From the NCBI RefSeq assembly GCF_007713735.2, contig NZ_VMNW02000034.1, positions 1-64,000 on the forward strand: DNA of 64,000 nucleotides. Direction: 5' to 3'. The stretch's first letter is position 1. The number at the start of each line of letters is the position of its first letter. This DNA is from Amycolatopsis acidicola (GTDB lineage Bacteria; Actinomycetota; Actinomycetes; Mycobacteriales; Pseudonocardiaceae). Shown here piece after piece: positions 42,937 to 49,069 of the stretch. The translations under genes were made by a program, and so were the position numbers. The notes under the pieces are model-generated. The model saw only the letters and a program-made list of their open reading frames with translations. It made no database searches and was not told where the DNA came from.

Positions 42937-43680
42937 CTACAGCTTCGCGGAACGTCCCCAGCCGCGGCTGATCCGCCAGCCCGCGAGCAACGCCGCTGCG
43001 GCGGCGAAGGCGAGCAGCACGGCGGAGCCGCGCCAAGCGGCTGCCGCGTCGCCTGTCGTCGCGCCGCGCAATGCCGTGACAGCCCAGTATCCGGGCGAAA
43101 CGGGGGCGATCGTGGCGAGCCAGCCGGGCATCGCGCTGATCGGCACCAGCGCCCCGCCCAGGCTGCTGAGCACGAGCCCGCCGACGTCGTAACTCGCCGA
43201 CAGCGCCCCATAGCTTCCGGCGAACACGCCGAGCGTCGCGCCGAGCGCGAGCAGGAGCAAGGTCCACGCCAGCAGGGAAATCACCAGCAGGGCAGGGGAT
43301 GCCACTCGCATGCCGAGCACCAGCACTCCGAAAACGAGCACTACGGCCTGTTGAGCGAGCAACGCGCCGAGGGCCGGAATCCCTTTCCCGGCAAGGATTT
43401 GCGCGGGCCGCAGCGTTGTGGCGCGCAACCTGTTCCAGGTGTGCCAGACCCGTTCGTTGAGCATCGAGGCGCCGACGATGCTCATGGCCAGCAGCGAGAA
43501 GGTGATCAGCGCGCCGAGTACGGCCTGCGTGGTGCCGCCGATGGTGCCCTGCGCGGCGGTGTAGAGCGGGCGCAGGGCGAGCAGGAACGCGAGCGGCAGG
43601 ATCATCCGGGACAGCAACGGCCCCGGCTCGCGCACCAGAAGCGTGGCGTTGTGCCGGATCAGGGCGGTCACCTCAGGCAT
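42937..43680 (-). CDS. ABC-2 type permease
   Basis: A 247-residue membrane protein with six helices of the ABC-2 type; the C-terminal half has VLSSLGGALVPISAMPGWLATIAPVSPGYWAVTAL, the usual ABC-2 hairpin region. It overlaps its ATPase partner by 8 bases. It lies convergent to nadD, 3 bases away. With the ATPase it forms an exporter, probably under the adjacent TetR. Confidence 0.9.
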   Translation of the reverse strand: MPEVTALIRHNATLLVREPGPLLSRMILPLAFLLALRPLYTAAQGTIGGTTQAVLGALITFSLLAMSIVGASMLNERVWHTWNRLRATTLRPAQILAGKGIPALGALLAQQAVVLVFGVLVLGMRVASPALLVISLLAWTLLLLALGATLGVFAGSYGALSASYDVGGLVLSSLGGALVPISAMPGWLATIAPVSPGYWAVTALRGATTGDAAAAWRGSAVLLAFAAAAALLAGWRISRGWGRSAKL

Positions 43681-44539
43681 CGACGGTCTCCAGGCTCCGG
43701 TAGAGGTCGTCCAGATCGGGCCGGCGCACGTCGACCGTGACCGGCATCAGCCCGGCGGCCAGCAGTGAGCCGAGGTCGGCCGGCGCGTCGGCGGTGGTGA
43801 TCCGGAATTCGCCGTCGACCGTGCGCGCCCGTTCGCGCAGCGGGGCGGGCAGTTCCCGTGGTCCGTCGAACGCGACGCGCAGCTCGCCGGGCAGGTCGCG
43901 GGTGAGCTCGTGACGGGTGCCGCGCGCGACGACGCGGCCGGCGCGCGCGACGGCGAGCGTGGCGTCGAGGTCCACGAGTTCCGGCAGGTAGTGAGTGGTG
44001 TAGACGACCGCGGCCCCGGCCTCCGCGCGGGCACGGACGGCGTCGAGCAACGCGCCGCGGGTCTGCGGATCGGCGCCCGCGGTCGGCTCGTCGAGCAGGA
44101 GCAGGGGAGGGTCGCCGATCATCGCCGTGGCCGCCTGCGTACGCCTTCGCTGCCCGCCGGAGAGCAGGCCCGTCGGCGTGTCGAGGCAGTCGGACAGCTG
44201 CAGTTGCGCGGCCAGGTCCGTAATCGCCCGTTTCCCGGCTCCGGCGAGCGCGGCGAAGAGCCGCATGTTCTCTCTCACGGTCAGGCTCGGGTATAGCGCC
44301 AGTTCCTGTGGCGCGTAACCGATCTTGGCACGCGCGGCCCGCCCGGCGGAGCGCCCGCCGACGAGGACGAGCCCGGAGTCCGGCCGGACGAGGCCGGTCA
44401 CCACTTCGACGAAGGTCGTTTTGCCCGCGCCGTTGTGGCCGATCAGGCCGGCGATTTCCCCCGGCTCGACGGTGAGGTCGAAACCGTCGAGCGCGAGCCG
44501 CCCGCCGTACCGCTTGCGGAGCCCTTCGACCTGGAGCAC
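43673..44539 (-). CDS. ABC exporter ATP-binding protein
   Basis: A 288-residue ATPase: Walker A GLIGHNGAGKTTF, Q-loop YAPQELALYPSL, signature LSGGQRRRTQ, Walker B PLLLLDEPTAGADP, switch His VVYTTHYLPELV. A C-terminal extension of about 80 residues follows. Two GTG codons compete; GGAGG is 5 bases from the one at 44539 but runs into the one at 44545, so 44539 is chosen. It is transcribed away from tetR through the shared operator at 44554-44585. Confidence 0.92.
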   Translation of the reverse strand: MLQVEGLRKRYGGRLALDGFDLTVEPGEIAGLIGHNGAGKTTFVEVVTGLVRPDSGLVLVGGRSAGRAARAKIGYAPQELALYPSLTVRENMRLFAALAGAGKRAITDLAAQLQLSDCLDTPTGLLSGGQRRRTQAATAMIGDPPLLLLDEPTAGADPQTRGALLDAVRARAEAGAAVVYTTHYLPELVDLDATLAVARAGRVVARGTRHELTRDLPGELRVAFDGPRELPAPLRERARTVDGEFRITTADAPADLGSLLAAGLMPVTVDVRRPDLDDLYRSLETVDA

Positions 44540-44553
44540 AGCCACCTCCGAAG

Positions 44554-44585
44554 TTGATCTACACTGTAGAGTACTCTACACTGTA
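44554..44585. promoter_or_regulatory. Bidirectional promoter with TetR operators
   Basis: TGTAGAGTACTCTACA (44565-44580) is a perfect 16-base palindrome, flanked by two TACACTGTA sites (44560-44568 and 44577-44585) 17 bases apart. For tetR, TTGATC (44554-44559) and TACACT (44577-44582) form a -35/-10 pair with 17-base spacing, and the GTG start follows 8 bases later. Minus-strand TACAGT copies can serve the ABC genes. TetR binding is inferred. Confidence 0.7.
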
Positions 44586-44590
44586 TACCC

Positions 44591-45253
44591 GTGGCTGACA
44601 GGCGGGAAGAGATTCTGGACGCGGCGGTCGCCCTCGCCGACGAACACGGGCTCGACGCGGTGTCCATGCGCGCGGTCGCGCAACGGGTCGGCGTCACGCC
44701 GATGGCGCTGTACCCGCACATCGGCGGCAAGAGCGGGCTGCGCGACGCGATGGTCGGCAGGCTGCTCGCGGGGCTGCCGCCCGCCGGTGAACCCACGGGC
44801 GGCGCGCGTTATCTGCGAGATTTCGCTCACGCCACGCGCAAGCTCGTCCTCGGCCATCCGTGGGCGGCCACGCTGTTGTTCGACCGCTCGGCGGTCACCG
44901 CGGAGGCGGTCGGCGCGGTCGACCGGATCTACCAGGCCCTGCTCGCCCTCGGGGTGCCCCCGGCGGAGATCGCCCGGCTCGAACGCCTGGTGAGCACCTT
45001 CGTCATCGGGTTCGCGGTCTCCGAAACCGGCGGCCGGTTCCAGGCGCACAACCCGCGCGGCCGTCGTGACGAGGCGTCCGGGCAAGCGCTTCCCGGGCAC
45101 GAGGCGATCGCCGGGACGCTGGAAACCGAAGTCGACTGGGACGCGGAATTCGAGGCCGACCTCGACGATCTCGAGGCGATGATCCAAGCCGTCGTAGCCC
45201 GGGCGGCGGGGGCGCCAGGTACCCTCGACGAACCGAACGACGCCTATCCGTGA
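44591..45253 (+). CDS. TetR-family regulator of the divergent ABC exporter
   Basis: A 220-residue TetR protein. The HTH is SMRAVAQRVGVTPMALYPHIGGKSGLRDAM; the C-terminal region (LERLVSTFVIGFAVSETGGRF) resembles the TetR_C ligand domain of tetracycline-type repressors, consistent with sensing a drug that the ABC pair exports. GTG start, leaderless. It diverges from the ABC genes over palindromic operators, the classic repressor-exporter arrangement. Confidence 0.93.
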   Translation: MADRREEILDAAVALADEHGLDAVSMRAVAQRVGVTPMALYPHIGGKSGLRDAMVGRLLAGLPPAGEPTGGARYLRDFAHATRKLVLGHPWAATLLFDRSAVTAEAVGAVDRIYQALLALGVPPAEIARLERLVSTFVIGFAVSETGGRFQAHNPRGRRDEASGQALPGHEAIAGTLETEVDWDAEFEADLDDLEAMIQAVVARAAGAPGTLDEPNDAYP

Positions 45254-45263
45254 GGGAGCAGGA

Positions 45264-45644
45264 GTGGCAGCGACGTCCGAGGCCCGTGAGATGGCCAGCG
45301 TGGCCGCGCACGCGGCGGCCGACAAGAAGGCCACCGACGTCGTGGTGCTGGACGTCTCCGATCAGCTCGTCATCACCGATGCCTTCGTCATCGCCTCCGC
45401 CCCGAACGAGCGCCAGGTGGGCGCCATCGTGGACAGCGTCGAGGAAAAGCTGCGCGTGGCTGGGCACAAACCGGTGCGCCGTGAGGGCGCCCGCGAGGGC
45501 CGCTGGGTGCTGCTGGACTACGTCGACGTCGTGGTGCACGTCCAGCACGACGAGGAGCGTTCGTTCTACGGCCTGGAAAGGCTGTGGAAGGACTGCCCGC
45601 GGATAGCCGTCCCGGAGCTCGACGGCGGCGAGGAAGCCAGGTGA
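45264..45644 (+). CDS. rsfS: Ribosomal silencing factor RsfS
   Basis: A 126-residue RsfS, which binds L14 and blocks 50S-30S joining in starvation. The fold is marked by VVVLDVSDQLVITDAFVIAS, GRWVLLDYVDVVVHV and ERSFYGLERLWKDC. GTG start with GGAG close upstream. Its stop overlaps the gpgP start (GTGA). Order rsfS-gpgP-octT-degV equals mycobacterial Rv2420c-Rv2417c. Confidence 0.96.
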   Translation: MAATSEAREMASVAAHAAADKKATDVVVLDVSDQLVITDAFVIASAPNERQVGAIVDSVEEKLRVAGHKPVRREGAREGRWVLLDYVDVVVHVQHDEERSFYGLERLWKDCPRIAVPELDGGEEAR

Positions 45645-46252
45645 GTCTGGACCGCCTCGTGCTGTGGCGGCACGGGGAAACCGACTACAACGCCGCGGGG
45701 CGGATGCAGGGGCATCTCGACTCGGCGCTCACCGAGGTCGGCTGGAACCAGGCGCGGTTCGCCGTGCCGGCGCTGGCCCGGTTCGAGCCGGATCTCGTCA
45801 TCGCGTCCGATCTGCGCCGGGCCACGGACACCGCGACGGTGCTGACCGAGGCGATCGGCGTGCCGCTGCGCATCGACAAACGCTTGCGGGAAACGCATCT
45901 CGGCGAGTGGCAGGGCAAGACGGGCGCCGAGGTGGACGCCGACTACCCGGGCGAGCGGGACCGCTGGCGCACCGACGCGACGTGGGCCCCGCCCGGCGGC
46001 GAGTCGCGCGTGGAGGTGGCCGAGCGGGCCGCCGGAGTGGTCGACGACCAGACCGCCTCCAACGAACCCACGGAGACGGTGCTGCTGGCCGCGCACGGCG
46101 GGCTGATCACCGCGCTGACGGCCCAGCTGCTCGCGCTGCCGGTGGCGGCCTGGCCGCAGCTGGGCGGAATCCGCAACTGCCACTGGGTGGAGCTGACCCG
46201 GCGAGACGGCGCGTGGCGGCTGAACGCCTACAACGCGGGCATGCCGGGGTGA
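45641..46252 (+). CDS. gpgP: Histidine phosphatase, probable glucosyl-3-phosphoglycerate phosphatase
   Basis: A 203-residue phosphoglycerate-mutase-like phosphatase. Catalytic RHG motif in LVLWRHGETDYNAAG, DLRRATDTA, and the second His in LLAAHGGLITAL. Position (rsfS upstream, GDSL octT downstream, all overlapping) and length match mycobacterial GpgP (Rv2419c), which dephosphorylates glucosyl-3-phosphoglycerate in the methylglucose lipopolysaccharide pathway. Family is certain; the specific substrate rests on synteny. Confidence 0.87.
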   Translation: MSLDRLVLWRHGETDYNAAGRMQGHLDSALTEVGWNQARFAVPALARFEPDLVIASDLRRATDTATVLTEAIGVPLRIDKRLRETHLGEWQGKTGAEVDADYPGERDRWRTDATWAPPGGESRVEVAERAAGVVDDQTASNEPTETVLLAAHGGLITALTAQLLALPVAAWPQLGGIRNCHWVELTRRDGAWRLNAYNAGMPG

Positions 46253-46986
46253 GCCCGAGGCTGCTCGTCCTGGGCGACTCGCTGAGCTTCCACGGCCCCG
46301 AAGGCCCTTGCGCCGCCGACGAACCCCGGCTGTGGCCGAACGTCGCGGCGGCCGAACTCGGCGGCACGGCGGATCTCGTGGCGGGCATCGGCTGGACCGC
46401 CCGCGACGCGTGGTGGGCACTGACCGGCGACCCGCGGGTGTGGGCCGACCTCCACCACGTCGACGCGATCGTGCTGGCCGTCGGCAGCATGGACACGCTG
46501 CCGTCGCCGCTGCCGACGTATCTGCGCACCGGTTTGCGGTACCTGCGTCCCGACGGGCTGCGACGCGTGGCGCGCAAGGCTTATCAGGCTGCGCAGCCCC
46601 GGCTCGCGGTGGCGATGCGCGGCCGGCCCACGGTGCTGCCGCCGAAGCTGACCGTGCGCTACCTCGACGATTCGGTGGAGGCGTTGCGGGTCCTGCGGCC
46701 GGAGGTGCCGATCATCGGCATTCTGCCGAGCGTGCACCGCGCCGCGTCGTACGGCGGCGTGCACACGGCGCGCGCCGCCACCACGGCGGGGATCGAGTCC
46801 TGGGCCGAGCGGGTGAAAGTGCCGGTGCTCGATCTGTCGGCCGTGGTGGGCGAGCACGTGCTCGCCGGACGGGGAAATCCCGACGGTATGCACTGGGGCT
46901 GGGAGGGGCACGAGTCCGTCGGCAAGGCGATGGCCGCGCTGATCGGACCACTGCTGGCCCCGGACGATCCGCCGGACGCCCCGTAG
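46249..46986 (+). CDS. octT: GDSL-type acyltransferase, OctT-like
   Basis: A 245-residue SGNH protein: nucleophile in LLVLGDSLSFHGPEG, block III-like AIVLAVGSMDTLPSP, and catalytic Asp/His in NPDGMHWGWEGHESVG. It is not secreted. Length and place match mycobacterial Rv2418c, OctT, which transfers octanoyl to diglucosylglycerate, an early precursor of methylglucose lipopolysaccharides. Starts by GTGA overlap with gpgP. Its stop codon forms part of the putative degV -10. Assignment by synteny and fold. Confidence 0.82.
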   Translation: MSPRLLVLGDSLSFHGPEGPCAADEPRLWPNVAAAELGGTADLVAGIGWTARDAWWALTGDPRVWADLHHVDAIVLAVGSMDTLPSPLPTYLRTGLRYLRPDGLRRVARKAYQAAQPRLAVAMRGRPTVLPPKLTVRYLDDSVEALRVLRPEVPIIGILPSVHRAASYGGVHTARAATTAGIESWAERVKVPVLDLSAVVGEHVLAGRGNPDGMHWGWEGHESVGKAMAALIGPLLAPDDPPDAP

Positions 46987-46989
46987 GCT
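46984..46989 (+). promoter_or_regulatory. -10 box of a probable leaderless degV promoter
   Basis: TAGGCT, then 7 bases, then the degV GTG at 46997. Its first three bases are the octT stop codon. Confidence 0.45.
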
Positions 46990-46996
46990 GGCTGGC

Positions 46997-47854
46997 GTGC
47001 CGGTCGCCGTCATCACCGACTCCACCGCCCATCTCCCGGAGGGCTTCGCCGAGCGGTTCGCCGTCCGGGTCGTCCCGCTGCACGTACTCATCGACGGCGC
47101 CACGGCGCTCGACGGCGTGGATGTCGGCCCGGTGGCGCTCGCCGAGGCGCTCGGCCAGCGGCGCATCGTCACCACGTCCCGGCCGACGCCGGGGGAGTTC
47201 GCCGCCGCGTTCCGCGAGGCGCTGGACGCGGGCGCGGATTCCGTCGTCTCGGTTCATCTTTCGAGCGAAATCTCGGGCACCTGGGAGTCCGCGGTGCTGG
47301 CCGCGCAGGAGGTCGGACCGGACATCGTGCGCGTGGTCGATTCCCGCACCACGGCGATGGGCCTGGGCTTCGCGGTGCTGCACGCGGCGCAGGCGGCCAG
47401 CGGGGGAGCCGCCCCGGAGGACGTGGAGCGCGCCGCCGTGTCGGCGGCGGGTTCGTCCAAGACTTTCTTCGTGGTCGAGACGCTCGAATACCTCCGGCGG
47501 GGCGGGCGGATCGGGGCGGCCGCCGCGCTGCTGGGCACGGCGCTGGCGGTGAAACCGTTGCTGCACATCGACGACGGGCGGATCGGGCCACTGGAGAAGG
47601 TCCGCACGATGAACCGCGCGATAGCCCGGATGGTCGAACTGGCCGGCGCGTCGGCGAAGGAGGAGCCGGTGGAGGTCGCCGTGCACCACCTGGCCTCGCC
47701 CGAGCGCGCGGCACAGCTGGCGAACTCTCTCGAAGAGCGGCTGACGGTGTCCGGTGGCTGCCTCGTTTCGGAACTGGGCGCGGTGATCGGCGCGCATACC
47801 GGGCCCGGGGTCGTCGGCGTGGTCGTGCAGCGGAAGCCGGACTTCTCGGGCTGA
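46997..47854 (+). CDS. DegV-family fatty-acid-binding protein
   Basis: A 285-residue DegV protein: N-terminal VAVITDSTAHLPEGFAERF, the DxxS fatty-acid-binding region RIVTTSRPTPGEF and VVSVHLSSEISGTWESA, and LEYLRRGGRIGAAAALLG. The DegV fold binds a fatty acid, in other bacteria as a kinase partner (FakB). Homologous place to Rv2417c; proximity to OctT suggests a link to acyl supply, an inference. A hairpin terminator follows. Confidence 0.93.
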   Translation: MPVAVITDSTAHLPEGFAERFAVRVVPLHVLIDGATALDGVDVGPVALAEALGQRRIVTTSRPTPGEFAAAFREALDAGADSVVSVHLSSEISGTWESAVLAAQEVGPDIVRVVDSRTTAMGLGFAVLHAAQAASGGAAPEDVERAAVSAAGSSKTFFVVETLEYLRRGGRIGAAAALLGTALAVKPLLHIDDGRIGPLEKVRTMNRAIARMVELAGASAKEEPVEVAVHHLASPERAAQLANSLEERLTVSGGCLVSELGAVIGAHTGPGVVGVVVQRKPDFSG

Positions 47855-47863
47855 TTTTCCTTT

Positions 47864-47891
47864 CGCCGCCGGAATTGTTCTTTCGGTGGCG
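47864..47891 (+). terminator. Hairpin terminator after degV
   Basis: CGCCGCCGGAA (47864-47874) pairs with TTTCGGTGGCG (47881-47891) over 11 positions when G-U pairs are counted, 6-base loop, 9 bases after the degV stop. In mycobacteria eis follows here; this window has 241 bases of noncoding DNA instead. Confidence 0.7.
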
Positions 47892-48014
47892 CTCGGAAAC
47901 TTCGTTCCCGCACGGTTTCGCGGGTTGGCGTTACGTGGCTTTTCCTTTGCTCGCAACACAAATCGCCAGTCATGACCGCGCCGGTTCCCGGGTTGCCCGG
48001 TGCCTCACGGCGAC

Positions 48015-48041
48015 TTGTCCACACACCCCCACTTGTCCACA
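48015..48041 (+). promoter_or_regulatory. Two perfect DnaA boxes upstream of comEA
   Basis: TTGTCCACA occurs at 48015-48023 and 48033-48041 in direct orientation, 18 bases apart. It equals the actinobacterial DnaA-box consensus. The pair lies 42 to 68 bases upstream of the comEA -10, in a gap without genes. A cluster of two is too small for an origin but fits DnaA control of the com genes. Confidence 0.6.
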
Positions 48042-48082
48042 GCCGACCCGATTCCCCCTTTCCTCACCCGTGCCGCTCCTCG

Positions 48083-48088
48083 TAGCGT
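48083..48088 (+). promoter_or_regulatory. -10 box of a probable leaderless comEA promoter
   Basis: TAGCGT followed by 7 bases and GTG at 48096 in the comEA frame, without a ribosome-binding site. Confidence 0.5.
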
Positions 48089-48095
48089 CGAAAAC

Positions 48096-48854
48096 GTGTT
48101 CGAACAAACCATCCCCGAAGTCCCGGCACGTACCCGTCTCGAGCAGCTCGCGGGCCAGGCGCTCGCCGGTCAGCGCGAACCGCCGTCCGCCGGAAGGCTC
48201 GTCGAGCGCTGGGTGCCCGCCGCGCTCGCCCGAAGCCCGCTCCGCCGCAGGGTTACCGCGATAGTCGCGGCTCTCGTCGCGGTGGTCGTCCTCGTCGTCG
48301 GCTCGGTCCTCGTGCTGGGCGGCAGTCCACCCGTCGAACGCGCGCCGGTGCTCCCGGCCGCGCGGGACAAACCCGCGGCGGTCGCCGGGGCGCCGTCCAA
48401 GGTCGCGGACAGCTCGCTGGTCGTCAGCGTGGTCGGCAAGGTGCGCAAGCCGGGGCTGGTCAGTGTGCCCGGCGGTGCCCGTGTCGCGGACGCCCTAAGC
48501 GCAGCCGGAGGCCCGCTCGACGGCACGGATGTCACCTCGCTGAACCTCGCCCGCAAGCTCACCGACGGCGAGCAGCTCTATGTGGGCATCCCGGCCCCGC
48601 CGCCCGTGGCCGCGCAGGCCTCCGGTCCGGTTGGCTCGGGGGATCCCGCTGCGCCGGCCGGAAAGCTTGATTTGAACACCGCTTCGGCAGAGCAGCTCGA
48701 TGCCTTGCCCGGTGTCGGCGCGGTGACGGCGAAGCGCATCATCGACTGGCGCACCCAGCATGGGTCCTTCGCCGCCGTCGACCAGCTTCAAGAGGTTGAC
48801 GGAATCGGCGCCACGCGGTTCGCCAAGCTTCGTGACGAGGTGACGGTTTCGTGA
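48096..48854 (+). CDS. comEA: ComEA-like DNA-binding protein
   Basis: A 252-residue membrane-anchored protein: a cytosolic N-terminus of about 45 residues, one membrane helix (VTAIVAALVAVVVLVVGSVLVLG), a SLBB-like domain (VVSVVGKVRKPGLVSVPGGARVADALSAAGG), a linker, and a C-terminal helix-hairpin-helix pair (LDLNTASAEQLDALPGVGAV, then LQEVDGIGATRFAKLRDEV). ComEA binds double-stranded DNA outside the membrane for uptake by ComEC, encoded just downstream. Start GTG at 48096, leaderless. Confidence 0.93.
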   Translation: MFEQTIPEVPARTRLEQLAGQALAGQREPPSAGRLVERWVPAALARSPLRRRVTAIVAALVAVVVLVVGSVLVLGGSPPVERAPVLPAARDKPAAVAGAPSKVADSSLVVSVVGKVRKPGLVSVPGGARVADALSAAGGPLDGTDVTSLNLARKLTDGEQLYVGIPAPPPVAAQASGPVGSGDPAAPAGKLDLNTASAEQLDALPGVGAVTAKRIIDWRTQHGSFAAVDQLQEVDGIGATRFAKLRDEVTVS

Positions 48855-49069
48855 GCGCGCTCCTCGCGTTTTCGATAGTCGGCTTCCGTTGTGTGTCAGC
48901 GGGATTTCCTTCGGGCCGCGACGATGGGTGCTGCTTCGGCGCTGTGTCGTCCGGCCGATGCGGCGAACGAATGCACCGCGATCGGCCGCTCGTTGCTGGG
49001 CCGCGGGTTCCCGATCGATCGCCGTGTCCGGCGGAGTCCGGCGCTTCTCGTGGTGAGGCGGCGTCATGA
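48851..49069 (+). CDS. Doubtful small ORF bridging comEA and comEC
   Basis: A 72-codon frame that begins in a GTGA overlap with the comEA stop and ends in an ATGA overlap with the comEC start. Its product (starts MSALLAFSIVGFRCV, five cysteines) resembles nothing I know, and its codons (ATA, TTT, TCA, CGA) are poorer in third-position GC than its neighbours. The double overlap argues for ribosome traffic through it, perhaps only to couple comEC translation; codon use argues against a conserved protein. Confidence 0.3.
   Translation: MSALLAFSIVGFRCVSAGFPSGRDDGCCFGAVSSGRCGERMHRDRPLVAGPRVPDRSPCPAESGASRGEAAS

Noticed and set aside
48015..48041. Replication origin
   Set aside because: Only two DnaA boxes and no dnaA/dnaN neighbourhood; more like a regulatory site.
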